Source: Terriglobia bacterium
GTDB taxonomy: Bacteria > Acidobacteriota > Terriglobia > UBA7540
Assembly: GCA_020073545.1 (NCBI GenBank)
Contig: JAIQEZ010000020.1
Span: 1 to 49,200, forward strand
Direction of reading: 5' to 3'
DNA: 49,200 bases
Shown: positions 1-8,340 of the stretch, one piece after another
Position numbering within the stretch: the first letter of the stretch is position 1
Layout: each line of letters starts with the position of its first letter
Translations under genes and position numbers: made by a program
The notes under the pieces: generated by a model
Databases searched by the model: none
Seen by the model: only the letters and a program-made list of their open reading frames with translations
Told to the model about the DNA's origin: nothing

Positions 1-422
1 ATGCGGGCGTTCAGCGTCGTCGTCCGGGCACCCAGGGCTTGAGCCGGCGATCCGGTGGCTTCCGTCGAGAACAGCACCACGCGAACCCTCTCGGCCCCTT
101 CCACCACGTGCGCGTTGGTCATGATGTATCCGTCCGGGGCGACAATCACCCCGGACCCCAGGCTGTGCTGCCTGCCGATCAGGGCTGTGTCGGTGCGTCC
201 ATGCTCCTCCACCGCCGCGTATCCCGTGACCAGAATCTGCACCACCGCCGGCGAAACACGCTGCGTCAAGGACTCCACGGAACCGTTGAGCTGACGCAGT
301 AAGTCGGGGCCAGGTGTGGGTTTGACAGACTGCGCGCGCAAGGGCTGCGCCAGGAGGCCGAACAAGATAAGCCCCGCCCACCTGGTGAAAGACCTTGAAC
401 GATTCCTCCGAGTCCAGAGCAT
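1..422 (-). CDS. HtrA/DegP-like secreted serine protease, N-terminal part (cut by window edge)
   Basis: Beginning of a secreted trypsin-like serine protease; the frame is open to the left edge, so about 140 residues are visible. Read from ATG at 422 it shows a Sec-type signal peptide (several Arg, then a hydrophobic stretch ending near residue 30) and the first part of a chymotrypsin fold: RVSPAVVQI around residue 55, GSGVIVAPDG around 89-98 and the catalytic histidine in TNAHVV (His105). A GGGAGG ribosome-binding site sits 5 bases before the ATG and fixes the start. The Asp and Ser of the triad and any PDZ domain would lie outside the window, so HtrA/DegP is the likely family but a PDZ-less S1C protease is possible. 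Enzymes of this kind degrade or refold damaged envelope proteins. It is transcribed away from the peptidase gene on its right. Confidence 0.85.
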   Translation of the reverse strand, partial: MLWTRRNRSRSFTRWAGLILFGLLAQPLRAQSVKPTPGPDLLRQLNGSVESLTQRVSPAVVQILVTGYAAVEEHGRTDTALIGRQHSLGSGVIVAPDGYIMTNAHVVEGAERVRVVLFSTEATGSPAQALGARTTTLNAR

Positions 423-507
423 GATTCCTCCCGGCAATTGAAATCGGCCGACTATTTCGAAAATGGGTCAGGCCCCGATTACAGGGCCGGAGCCTGCCCG
501 GGCCTGA

Positions 508-527
508 GGCCGACCTAAGGGTCGGCC
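508..527. repeat. Perfect hairpin with TAAG loop
   Basis: GGCCGACC and GGTCGGCC form an 8-bp perfect stem around TAAG. No T-tract follows on either strand, so it is not a standard intrinsic terminator. Its loop and arm style match hairpins in the palindrome cluster at 31434-31550, which suggests one dispersed repeat class. Confidence 0.6.
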
Positions 528-782
528 CAACATATCCCTGCTGGGCAGCGAACCTTGTTCGTACCCGCAGCCTACATGGTTTTCGAAGCTGGACGCCCGC
601 CACCGCTAAGCCTGTCAGCCCAACTGCGGTTGGCCGTCTGTTATGAGATGCAGAAACTGCCTCGTCACGCTCGCTGCCTGCACGAGCGGGCAGACACTCT
701 ACCCCGCCTGCTCAGTTGGGTGTGGCGGGGCAATCGGTCATTGACCTCCCATTCGATTGGGCAGAGAATCGCCCGCAGAATT

Positions 783-810
783 GTACGACGACGCGCCGGG
801 TTAGTCGTAC
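783..810. promoter_or_regulatory. Inverted repeat upstream of the M1-like gene
   Basis: GTACGAC at 783-789 is the exact inverse of GTCGTAC at 804-810, separated by 14 bases, and ends 61 bases before the ATG at 872. It could be a dimeric repressor operator or an mRNA hairpin in the leader; no regulator in the window points to it. Confidence 0.3.
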
Positions 811-871
811 GGAATTCCCGCTAACCAACACCGCTCTCCCGGTCGGCGCCGCACGGCTACAAGGGGGTACT

Positions 872-2569
872 ATGCGGACTTTCATCTTCATTCTTACATT
901 CACGGCGACCGCTTTGGCCCGAACCGAGTTTTGGGCGCCCGTGGCGCCGCCGCGCGCCCACTATTCGGTGAACGCAAGGTTTGTTGCCGATACCTCGCGC
1001 CTGGAAGGCACGGAGACAATTCGATTTCGTAATGACACTCGGCGGCCTATCGGCCGCATCGCGCTCAAGTGGTACGGAGATGTTTTGCGCGTGCGGGCCA
1101 ACGACGTTCCCGCCGAGCGCTCGCCGGGAAAGTACGGTATCGCGCTATACGACCTGCCGCAAGATGCCCGGCCCGGCGGCGAGGTCGAACTCTCCATCGA
1201 TTTTGGCGCTCCTTGGAAGGTCGATCCTCATAACGGAAGCGCGGTCACTTCCTTCCTGAGTCCGCATCTTTGGTGGGGCTTCGGCACGCTCGACGACTAC
1301 GAAGTGCGTTTCCAGGTCCCGGACGGCTACGCGGTGGCCACGAGCGGACTTTACGACCCCCGTGCGGGAGCGTACCGGGCTGAGGGTGTTCGCATGTTCG
1401 GCCTGTTTATCGGGAAAGGATACGAAAGCGCGGAAGCCGATGCCGGCGACGTTCACGTGCGTGCCCTCTTCAGCGCGGCCAGCCGGCCCTGCGCCGAGTT
1501 GCTGCTGAAGACGGCGGTCGATGTGATCGGCTTCTACCGCCAACAGTTCGGCTTTCATCCACACCGCTCGCTCTCGATCGTGCCGGGCATGGATTACCCG
1601 GCGGGAGGTTATCCACCGGCTACAGGCCTCGTCGTCATTCATGGACAAGAGCGCCTGTCCGAGCGCCCGGAGGCGTTCTGGCGCTGGATCACGGCCCATG
1701 AGATCGGCCACATGTACTGGGGTGACTACGTCTTGGCGCAGGGCCCTGACTCGCTCGGGTGGCTGATGATCGGGCTCGGTATCCATGCGGATCGCGAGTA
1801 TAGGCGGGCCCGCGACATTAAAGGCGGCGTCGGTGCGTCGGAGTGGAATTACGTAAGCGTGGTGAAGCAGGGACTTGACACGACCATGGAGGTTACCGAT
1901 GAGCAGAAAGAGGCCATCCAGTGGTACTACAACAACACCGTGGAGCACGGCAAGAGCGCGGCGCTCCTCAATGCCCTGGAGTCCGTCATCGGTGCGGAGA
2001 CTTTCGCCAGTGTTTATCGCCGTTGTTTGAAGGAATATGCCGGGAAACAGCTCGGCTGGCGGGAGTTCCAACGGATCTCCGAAATCGAGAGCGGGCAGGA
2101 TCTCGACTGGTTCTTCGAACAGTGGACGCGCTCGTCTGGCAGTGCGGACTACCGCGTTGCCGGGCAGGAGTGCTCGCCGGCGGGCAGCAAGTTCGACTGC
2201 ACCGTGCGCGTGGAGCGATTGGGAGCAATGCGCATGCCCGTGACCGTCGCGGCGCGGTTCGAGGACGGTTCGGAGCAACGCGTCCAAACAGAGCGCTTGG
2301 CCGACCTCGACGAGCTAAAGTTCCAGCCGAAATCGCCGCTCAAGGAAGTCGTAATCGAGCCGGATGCTGCGGTGGCTTTGGCCGAGGCTCCTTCTCAGGC
2401 CCAACGCGAATTGGTGGCGAAAGTTAGCCAAATGCCCTGGACGGGTGTGGGAGAAGCAACCCTGGAGGCCTATCGACAGGCACGCGAGTTGAGAATCGAG
2501 GATACAAACACCTGGGGAAAGCTCGGGCTGCTGCTTTACGACGGCCGGTATTATCCAGAAGCGCTCTAG
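872..2569 (+). CDS. Secreted M1-like metallopeptidase, ends at an in-frame TAG
   Basis: Putative exported zinc aminopeptidase of the M1 (gluzincin) type, 565 residues as read. ATG 872 follows AAGGGGG and gives a Sec signal peptide (MRTFIFILTF, cleavage likely after ATALA). An N-terminal beta domain runs to about residue 250 and the zinc motif HEIGH is at residues 276-280. In canonical M1 enzymes the third zinc ligand is the Glu of WLNEG about 18 residues later; here that stretch reads WLMIG, with Ile where the ligand is expected. A Glu in HADREY a little downstream could substitute, or the protein may be inactive. The C-terminus starts a TPR-like helix pair that is cut by TAG 2567-2569 and continues in the same frame (see next entry). 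A frame-open extension upstream of 872 lacks a ribosome-binding site. Confidence 0.75.
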   Translation: MRTFIFILTFTATALARTEFWAPVAPPRAHYSVNARFVADTSRLEGTETIRFRNDTRRPIGRIALKWYGDVLRVRANDVPAERSPGKYGIALYDLPQDARPGGEVELSIDFGAPWKVDPHNGSAVTSFLSPHLWWGFGTLDDYEVRFQVPDGYAVATSGLYDPRAGAYRAEGVRMFGLFIGKGYESAEADAGDVHVRALFSAASRPCAELLLKTAVDVIGFYRQQFGFHPHRSLSIVPGMDYPAGGYPPATGLVVIHGQERLSERPEAFWRWITAHEIGHMYWGDYVLAQGPDSLGWLMIGLGIHADREYRRARDIKGGVGASEWNYVSVVKQGLDTTMEVTDEQKEAIQWYYNNTVEHGKSAALLNALESVIGAETFASVYRRCLKEYAGKQLGWREFQRISEIESGQDLDWFFEQWTRSSGSADYRVAGQECSPAGSKFDCTVRVERLGAMRMPVTVAARFEDGSEQRVQTERLADLDELKFQPKSPLKEVVIEPDAAVALAEAPSQAQRELVAKVSQMPWTGVGEATLEAYRQARELRIEDTNTWGKLGLLLYDGRYYPEAL

Positions 2570-2794
2570 CTGATGACCCAGTTGGCACAGAGGGATTCCA
2601 ACTGGCGTTTCGCCGCGCTCGTATGGCAAGGACATCTGCTGGATTTGCTTGGGCGTCGAGCTGAGGCGGTGGCGCGCTACCAAGAGGCGCTGAAGTTTCC
2701 GGGTTCGCCGACTATGGAACACAGTCAGTACAAGCTTATCATTAACAAACAGTGGGTCGAGGAGCGGCTGAAAACGCCATTCGAAAGAAAGTGA
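2570..2794 (+). pseudogene. C-terminal TPR-like fragment of the M1-like peptidase
   Basis: Reading straight on in the same frame after the TAG at 2567-2569 gives LMTQLAQRDSNWRF followed by a helix pair with TPR spacing (ALVWQGHLLDLLGR, then EAVARYQEALKF), ending at 2794. Its first half is the end of the upstream gene (WGKLGLLLYDGRYYPEAL), so the two pieces form one TPR unit split by a single codon. A GAG/AAG/CAG-to-TAG change, or a sequence error, explains this best. It could be re-initiated from ATG 2573, but no ribosome-binding site is seen and a 73-residue TPR scrap is unlikely to be a gene of its own. Confidence 0.7.
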
Positions 2795-2899
2795 TTGGGC
2801 GGATGACTGTTTGGGGCAGTCGAGCCAACGATGGGAGACGCCGGGCGGTGTAGAATCACCGCTGCCGCCAACTGATCTGTTATCCAAGAAGGTGATGCC

Positions 2900-4000
2900 A
2901 TGAAAGAGTTGCTCTCCCTGGTTCTTTTTTCCAGCCTGGGTGCGAGCGTGGGGTTCGCCCAAGCCGCGAAGACTCGCCTTGCCGTCGTCGGCCTCGACCA
3001 CGACCACGTGTGGGGCCTGCTGGAAACCCTCGCCAAGACTCCGCAGGCGGAGCTGGTGGCTATTGCCGATCCACACCCGGAGCTCGTCGCGAAGGCCAAA
3101 GCCAAGGTTCCCGCCAGCGTGAAATTCTTCTCCGATTACGTCGAGATGCTCGACCAGGTGAAGCCCGATGCGGTCATCGTCACCACAGCAAACCATCGGC
3201 ATCTTGAAATCCTGCGCGCCTGCGCCCAGCGGCACGTGCATTTCTTTACCGAAAAGCCCATGGCCGCGACCGGCGCCGACGCGCGCGAAATGGCGCGGCT
3301 GGCGCGGGAGGCCAACATCAAGCTGATGGTGAATTACTGGAATGCCTGGGCACCCGCCACGCAGGAGGCTTACGCGCGATTGAAGGCCGGCGAGCTCGGA
3401 CCCATCCAGAAGATGATCATCGAATTCGGGCACGAGGGCCCGAAGGAGATCGGCGTCTCGAAAGAGTTCGCGGACTGGCTCTACGATCCGGAGAAGAATG
3501 GCGCCGGCGCGCTCATGGACTTCGCCTGCTACGGTGCAGATTGGGCGCTCTGGGTGAAAGGGCGGCCGCAGCGCGTCTATGCGTATGCACTCAAGCTCAA
3601 GACCGCCCAGCACAATAACGTCGAAGACGACGCGGTGGTATTGCTCGAGTATCCGGACGCCGCAGCGATTCTGCTGCCGTCCTGGGACTGGCCATACGGC
3701 AAGGGCCAAGCGGAGTTCTTTGGTCCCAAGGGCAGCTTCCTGGTCCTGGGCGACGGCTTGCTCTTCCAGCCTGCGCACCAAGGAACCACCGTCAAGAACC
3801 CGAACGGCACGCCGGTTTCCACGCAGCCGGTGCCGGCAGAGAAAGAAAACGGCGTCGCTTACTTCCTTCACTGCCTCCGGGATGACCAACCGATTGAAGG
3901 CCCGGCTACGGCGGAGTTGAACGTGGGCGTGAACGAAATCATCGACGCCGCGAAGGGATCGATTCGCACCGGGTGCGCAGTGGAATTGCCGGCGGAGTAG
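2900..4000 (+). CDS. Exported Gfo/Idh/MocA-family oxidoreductase-like protein
   Basis: 366 residues with the two-domain layout of Gfo/Idh/MocA dehydrogenases: an N-terminal Rossmann domain (about residues 24-145), the family EKP motif in FTEKPMAATG near residue 116, and a C-terminal alpha/beta domain carrying the substrate site. These enzymes oxidise or reduce sugars and cyclitols with NAD(P). Two things are odd. The N-terminus is a Sec signal peptide (LLSLVLFSSLGASVGFAQA), and the nucleotide-binding loop reads VVGLDHDHVWG rather than GxGxxG. An exported enzyme would have to keep a bound cofactor. The start at 2900 is supported by AAGAAGGTG 6 bases upstream. The gene is monocistronic as far as visible and faces the convergent membrane-protein pair. 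The specific substrate is unknown. Confidence 0.8.
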   Translation: MKELLSLVLFSSLGASVGFAQAAKTRLAVVGLDHDHVWGLLETLAKTPQAELVAIADPHPELVAKAKAKVPASVKFFSDYVEMLDQVKPDAVIVTTANHRHLEILRACAQRHVHFFTEKPMAATGADAREMARLAREANIKLMVNYWNAWAPATQEAYARLKAGELGPIQKMIIEFGHEGPKEIGVSKEFADWLYDPEKNGAGALMDFACYGADWALWVKGRPQRVYAYALKLKTAQHNNVEDDAVVLLEYPDAAAILLPSWDWPYGKGQAEFFGPKGSFLVLGDGLLFQPAHQGTTVKNPNGTPVSTQPVPAEKENGVAYFLHCLRDDQPIEGPATAELNVGVNEIIDAAKGSIRTGCAVELPAE

Positions 4001-4103
4001 GCGAGCGAGTGCAAGAAACGATGGCTCCTCGAGCGCACGCCGTCATAGGTCCTTCGTAGCTTGAGGCGAGGTGGCTTCCTCCCACAACTGGCGCCGCGGG
4101 CTG

Positions 4104-4778
4104 TTACGATGACGGCGCTGAGCGGCGCACCAAGTGCGCCACGCTGGCGGCCAGGCTTCCGAAAAGCATCCCGACAAGAACGGTGAACGCCACCCAGACG
4201 ATGAGTTGCGGAAAGAAGCCCAGCCACAGGTATTTCGTGAGCAGGCCCAAGCCGTGTGGCAGATCGGGGGGAATCGCGTCGTAGTGAGTGCCCCATTTCC
4301 TCCAGAACGCGAAGAACATCATGACGGCCACCGGCGCGCGCGCCGCGTAAGAATACGCGAGCAGGGTTCGGAACAGCGCCGGCCAGCCCGGTAGCGTGAG
4401 GATCGCCGCCAGGACGAATATTCCCCAGGCAAACACCAGTCTTTCACGGAAGGCGTAGGGGTGCAGCAGCCGCGCGCCAGCGAAACTCAATCCCACCACT
4501 ACCGCAACGCCCAACGCCATAAAACCCAGCGCGCGGCCATACGACTTGGGTCCCTGGGCGCAGGCGCGGAGCTTCAGCGCGAAGTAGATTCCGAAGATTG
4601 GCGCCAACCAGATGATTCCGATAATCGCCCAGGGCCCGCCCGGCTCGGGATTGAAAAACCTTCGCGACCCGTGGGCGAGTTCGCCCGCCAGCCGCAGCAC
4701 CGTTACGGCCAGCGTCACCAGCGCGGGAACGAGGATCAGCCTCTTGATATCCAAACGAGTTTGGGGGGTTTCGGTCAC
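4104..4778 (-). CDS. Integral membrane protein, paralogue of the gene at 4861-5532
   Basis: Family not recognised. About 224 residues with roughly six hydrophobic segments; no signal peptide or enzyme motif. It is clearly homologous to the next gene upstream: both share LRLAGELAH near the start, then PALFR with AYxYAAR-PVAV in the middle, then WGTHYDA-PP and a final PQ-I-W-AFTVLVG segment. The GTG at 4778 is chosen because GGGAGG lies 5 bases upstream and the resulting N-terminus aligns with that of the paralogue; an earlier GTG at 4817 would add 13 residues. The 82-base gap to the paralogue and common orientation suggest co-transcription after a tandem duplication. The conserved HYD and tryptophan positions suggest a functional site; a channel or carrier role is only a guess. 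Confidence 0.75.
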   Translation of the reverse strand: MTETPQTRLDIKRLILVPALVTLAVTVLRLAGELAHGSRRFFNPEPGGPWAIIGIIWLAPIFGIYFALKLRACAQGPKSYGRALGFMALGVAVVVGLSFAGARLLHPYAFRERLVFAWGIFVLAAILTLPGWPALFRTLLAYSYAARAPVAVMMFFAFWRKWGTHYDAIPPDLPHGLGLLTKYLWLGFFPQLIVWVAFTVLVGMLFGSLAASVAHLVRRSAPSS

Positions 4779-4860
4779 GGGAGCCTCCCACACAAATACG
4801 CGCAGAGACAGCTTCACGCCTCAGCGCGGAGAATCGAGGAGCAGCAAAAATGATTCGGCG

Positions 4861-5532
4861 TCAAGCCGCCGGGGACGTTGCCTGGCCGCGGGGGACCAGC
4901 GCAGCCACCAGGATACCAACGAGCCCCCCCACCAGAACGGTGAAGGCGATCCAGATTATCATCTGCGGCAGCAGGGCCAAGTACACATACATCCCGAGAA
5001 AGGATGTCGGGCCAGAGTAGTTAGGAGGCAGAGCGTCGTAGTGCGTTCCCCAGTGCCCGAGCATGGCGAAAAGCATCACGACCGCCACCGGAATACGCGC
5101 CGCATAGCCGTACGCGACCAGGACTCTGAAGAGCGCGGGCCAACCCAGCATGACCGCAAACGCGCCCACGGCCATCAGCAGAAGTCCCACCGCCTCTTTG
5201 CCGGGGAACTTGATCTGCGGCGCAAATCCCAAAAAGCCGCCCCCGACCGCGATGACCCATCCGAGCAACGCGAACCCGAAGGCCTTCCATAGGCTGGGCG
5301 TGCCTTGCCCCGAGCCCGTCAGCTTCACCGCGAAGTACGGCCCGAACAGGATGGGAAGCCAGGAAATTCCGATGATCGCCATGCCCCCTCCGGCTGCAGC
5401 ACTGAAAAACCGAGGGGACCAGTGCGCCAGTTCCCCGGCCAGCCGCAATAAAGTGATTGCCATGGTGATGACGGCAGGGAACAGAATCAAACCTCTGATG
5501 TTGAGCATGGACCCCGAAGCAGGTTCCGACAT
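4861..5532 (-). CDS. Integral membrane protein, paralogue of the gene at 4104-4778
   Basis: Family not recognised. About 223 residues and six hydrophobic segments. ATG 5532 follows a near-ideal AAGGAGGA ribosome-binding site with a 4-base gap; the longer in-frame start at 5547 merely translates that site. Compared with its neighbour the order of conserved blocks is identical (LRLAGELAHWSPRFF, GWPALFRVLVAYGYAAR, GHWGTHYDALPPNY, MIIWIAFTVLVGG), showing a tandem gene duplication that has since diverged widely. The C-terminus is a short hydrophilic tail. It is likely the first gene of a two-gene unit read towards the Gfo/Idh gene. No function can be assigned from the sequence. Confidence 0.78.
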   Translation of the reverse strand: MSEPASGSMLNIRGLILFPAVITMAITLLRLAGELAHWSPRFFSAAAGGGMAIIGISWLPILFGPYFAVKLTGSGQGTPSLWKAFGFALLGWVIAVGGGFLGFAPQIKFPGKEAVGLLLMAVGAFAVMLGWPALFRVLVAYGYAARIPVAVVMLFAMLGHWGTHYDALPPNYSGPTSFLGMYVYLALLPQMIIWIAFTVLVGGLVGILVAALVPRGQATSPAA

Positions 5533-6050
5533 GCGCTCCTCCTTCAACAGGGATATAGTCGAACTTTCACAGTGACTGGAGTGTTTTGCAAAACCTGAAA
5601 CAGCCTGCGCATTCTAGCCGATTTGGCGCGGCGTGGCTAGCACAGGTTGAAGATCTGAGGAAGCCCATGCCGACTTGACCTGGCCGGGCTTGCTCCGCTG
5701 CCACCTGAAGCGCTCGGATGCCCCAGGCACGAACAATTCGCCCCTGAGACTCTGTCGCCGGCAGCCCAAGGAGAATTCTGACCTTTTTACTGGAGCCCAG
5801 GCTCTAATGATGTTAGACTGGGCGCGACTTGCAGAACCCGCCGCGTGGGGTTTTCGGCCAGCAGACCACCCGTTCTTAGCGAGGCTCCTGCCGCCCGTTA
5901 TGGCCATGTCCCCGCGTTGCTGAGGGTTACGAAGGGCAGGAACAGGGCCACACTCGAAACACCCGGGGCTGAAATCAGACTGAAGCGTGGCCGCCGTTAC
6001 GACCCGCGGTCTGGGAGAGTTACTATCGCTTGCGCCGGGAGAGGTGATTG
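5533..6050. other. Intergenic region, nothing recognised
   Basis: 518 bases between the divergent membrane-protein pair and the radical SAM gene. Short open frames exist on both strands, but none has a ribosome-binding site, recognisable composition or motif. It presumably holds divergent promoters; no clear consensus boxes were found. Confidence 0.5.
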
Positions 6051-7529
6051 ATGAAAGTCCTGCTGGTCTATCCCGAATTCCCCGACACCTTCTGGAGCTT
6101 CAAACACGCTCTGCCCTTCCAGGGCAAGCGCTCGGCGTTTCCTCCCCTGGGCTTGCTTACGGTTTCGGCGATGCTACCGAAACACTGGCAGAGGCGCTTG
6201 GTAGATTTGAACGTTGAGCGCCTGAAGGATTCGGACCTGGATTGGGCGGATGTGGTTTTCTTCAGCGGGATGATCGTGCAGGGTCCTTCCCTGAAGGAGC
6301 AACTTGCGCGCGCCAAGCGCCGCGGCCGGCGGACTGTCGTCGGCGGGCCGATTACCAGCGCCCGCGACGCCGCGATTTATCAGGCCGATCACATCGTGGA
6401 GGGCGAGGCGGAAGAAGTAGTTGGCCAGCTCGCCGCGGACCTCGAGCAGGGGACGGCCAAGCCTCACTATATGCGCGCGCAACTGCCGGATGTGACGCGC
6501 GTGCCGCTGCCGGATCTGCACCTGGCTCCCCTGCGCCGCTATAGCTCCATGTCCCTGCAGTTCTCGCGCGGCTGCCCGTTCACCTGCGAGTTCTGCGACA
6601 TCATCGAGATTTACGGCCGCCGCCCGCGCACCAAGACTCCCGAGCAGGTGTGCGCGGAGCTCGACCAGCTCTATCGTCTCGGTTGGCGCGGCTCTGTTTT
6701 CATGGTGGACGACAACTTTATAGGTAATAAAAAAAGCGTTAAAGAACTGCTTCCCCGCATGACCCAGTGGATGCGCGATCACAATTTCCCCTTCGCGCTT
6801 TATACGGAGGCTTCCCTGAATCTGGCGGAGGACGAAGAGCTGCTGGGGATGTTGCGCGAGGCGCATTTCACGCGCGTTTTCCTGGGCATCGAGACGCCCG
6901 TGGCCGAGAGCCTGAAGGAGACGACCAAATTCCAGAACCTGCGCAAGGATCTGCTGGCGAGTGTGAAACTCATTCAGGCATATGGCCTGGAGGTGATGGC
7001 GGGCTTCATCGTGGGTTTTGACAACGACCCACCGGATGTCTTCGACCGGCAAATTGCCTTTATCCGCGAAGCGGCCATCCCGCTTTCGATGGTGGGCCTG
7101 CTCAGTGCGCTGCCGAATACCCAGTTGTGGAGGCGGCTCAAAACGGAGGGACGGCTTCTCAAGGCCAGCCTGGGGAACAACACCCTGGCCGACCTGAACT
7201 TCATCCCGCGTATGGACCCGCAGGAACTGCTGGATGGCTACCGGCGCATCCTGCAGACAATTTACAGCCCGCGCGAATATTTCCAGCGTGCTTCCGCTTT
7301 CTTGACGCAGTTGGGGAGCGGATCACGCTCGCCGATCGTGTTCTCGGATGTCATGGCGCTGGGCCGCTCGCTTTGGCGGCAGGGTCTACTCAGCAACTAC
7401 CGCCAGGAGTACTGGAAATTCCTCGTCCAGTCGGTGCGCCGCCACCGGCGCCACTTCAGCAAGGCCATTACCCTGGCCATCATGGGGCACCATTTCTTCG
7501 AACTCACCGCCGCCACCGAGTCGAGCTAG
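6051..7529 (+). CDS. B12-binding radical SAM protein (HpnR/DUF4070-like)
   Basis: 492-residue radical SAM enzyme with an N-terminal cobalamin-binding domain (about 1-150, opening MKVLLVYPEFPDTFW) and a SAM domain whose [4Fe-4S] ligands are in CPFTCEFC (Cys175, Cys179, Cys182). The MVDDNFIGN block and GIETP/GFIVGFD strands follow, then a helical C-terminus of the DUF4070 type. Members of this group include the hopanoid C-3 methylase HpnR and other B12-dependent methylases, which methylate unactivated carbons. The substrate here cannot be read from the sequence, and no hopanoid gene is adjacent. ATG 6051 follows GGGAGAGGTG; a TTG one codon earlier is possible. The MglA gene converges from the other side. 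Confidence 0.85.
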   Translation: MKVLLVYPEFPDTFWSFKHALPFQGKRSAFPPLGLLTVSAMLPKHWQRRLVDLNVERLKDSDLDWADVVFFSGMIVQGPSLKEQLARAKRRGRRTVVGGPITSARDAAIYQADHIVEGEAEEVVGQLAADLEQGTAKPHYMRAQLPDVTRVPLPDLHLAPLRRYSSMSLQFSRGCPFTCEFCDIIEIYGRRPRTKTPEQVCAELDQLYRLGWRGSVFMVDDNFIGNKKSVKELLPRMTQWMRDHNFPFALYTEASLNLAEDEELLGMLREAHFTRVFLGIETPVAESLKETTKFQNLRKDLLASVKLIQAYGLEVMAGFIVGFDNDPPDVFDRQIAFIREAAIPLSMVGLLSALPNTQLWRRLKTEGRLLKASLGNNTLADLNFIPRMDPQELLDGYRRILQTIYSPREYFQRASAFLTQLGSGSRSPIVFSDVMALGRSLWRQGLLSNYRQEYWKFLVQSVRRHRRHFSKAITLAIMGHHFFELTAATESS

Positions 7530-7755
7530 TGCCGGTCCAAGTTGACTCACCTGGCCTTTCTACGGAGGGCCTTCTTTCGGGCCACGTAAAATGAAGGCGC
7601 CGTAGATTGGGAGATCAAGTTGGAACGGCACTGAGCGCGGGTGTTGGGCGGGGCGACCGTGCCGCCGTCTCCGCGTTCCGTTAACCAGCGGGTGGGGAAG
7701 AGCAATGGCGGTGGGGAAACGTGTGATTCGCCGGGGGGGGGATGAATCCGGCGCG
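7530..7755. other. Convergent intergenic gap with a G9 tract
   Basis: 226 bases between the 3' ends of the radical SAM and mglA genes. It holds GC-rich inverted stretches around 7553-7584 (GGCC/GGCC) that may terminate transcription, and a run of nine G at 7733-7741, a site prone to slippage. No gene seen. Confidence 0.4.
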
Positions 7756-8340
7756 CTACCCCTTCTTCAGTTCGGTCAGAACCAGTCGCCCGCATTCCCT
7801 CAGGGTTTCAAATACCCCGACTCCTTTCAGGGCCATCGCCTCGAAGACGGGCTCATTCTTTCTCACCAGGTTCGCTTTCAATTCCTCGACAGGCAGGGCA
7901 TTGGGAAGGTCGCGTTTGTTGAGCTGGAGCACGTAAGGAATCTTCAGAAAGTCGTAGCCGTGCTCCCGTAAATTCTCCTGCAGGTTCTCGAGAGCTTCCA
8001 GGTTGGCGTCCATCCTTTCTTCCTGGGAATCCGCCACTAACACCACGCCGTCAACGCCGCGCAGGATCAGCTTGCGGCTGGCGTCGTAGAAGACCTGTCC
8101 GGGAACGGTGTAGAGGTGGAAGCGCGTCTTGAAGCCACGAATGGCGCCAAGGTCGAGCGGGAGGAAATCGAAGAAAAGCGTGCGGTCGGTCTCGGTAGCC
8201 AGGGAGATCATTTTCCCGCCGGTTTTCCCCAGCGTCTGGTCAAAAATCCATTGCAGGTTGCTGGTCTTGCCACCCAGTCCCGCGCCGTAGTAAACGATTT
8301 TGCAGTTGATTTCCCGGGCGGCGAAGTTGATGAAACTCAC
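7756..8340 (-). CDS. mglA: MglA-type small Ras-like GTPase
   Basis: 194-residue prokaryotic Ras-like GTPase. Its P-loop is GAGLGGKTS (residues 19-27); the MglA-specific switch region follows (PLDLG, then a PGQ in [11 protein letters not shown] in place of DxxG), and the base-specificity motif NKRD is near residue 140. MglA sets the front-rear polarity of motile cells in Myxococcus and is controlled by the roadblock-domain GAP MglB; Acidobacteriota and Deinococcota carry close homologues. No MglB/roadblock gene is in the window, so its partner must be elsewhere. The start is GTG 8340 with GGGGA about 11 bases upstream; no better start exists. It is read towards the convergent radical SAM gene. 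Confidence 0.92.
   Translation of the reverse strand: MSFINFAAREINCKIVYYGAGLGGKTSNLQWIFDQTLGKTGGKMISLATETDRTLFFDFLPLDLGAIRGFKTRFHLYTVPGQVFYDASRKLILRGVDGVVLVADSQEERMDANLEALENLQENLREHGYDFLKIPYVLQLNKRDLPNALPVEELKANLVRKNEPVFEAMALKGVGVFETLRECGRLVLTELKKG

Larger units (their letters stand above)
423..871. other. Intergenic region between divergent genes, with palindromes
   Basis: No convincing gene. This 449-base gap separates the divergent protease and M1-like genes and should hold both promoters. It contains a GC-rich palindrome at 508-527 (8-bp stem, TAAG loop) inside a wider GGCC-rich stretch (about 472-527). Just upstream of the M1-like gene it also contains a 7-bp inverted repeat, GTACGAC (783-789) and GTCGTAC (804-810). 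Confidence 0.6.

Noticed and set aside
1145-3889. Long open frames on the minus strand (380 and 524 codons) opposite the M1-like and Gfo/Idh genes
   Set aside because: They are antisense shadows in GC-rich coding DNA: they have no ribosome-binding site, no motifs and Arg/His/Gln-rich composition, while the plus strand has recognisable families.
5614-5923. Short frames on both strands upstream of the B12-binding radical SAM gene
   Set aside because: No start signal or family match; intergenic.
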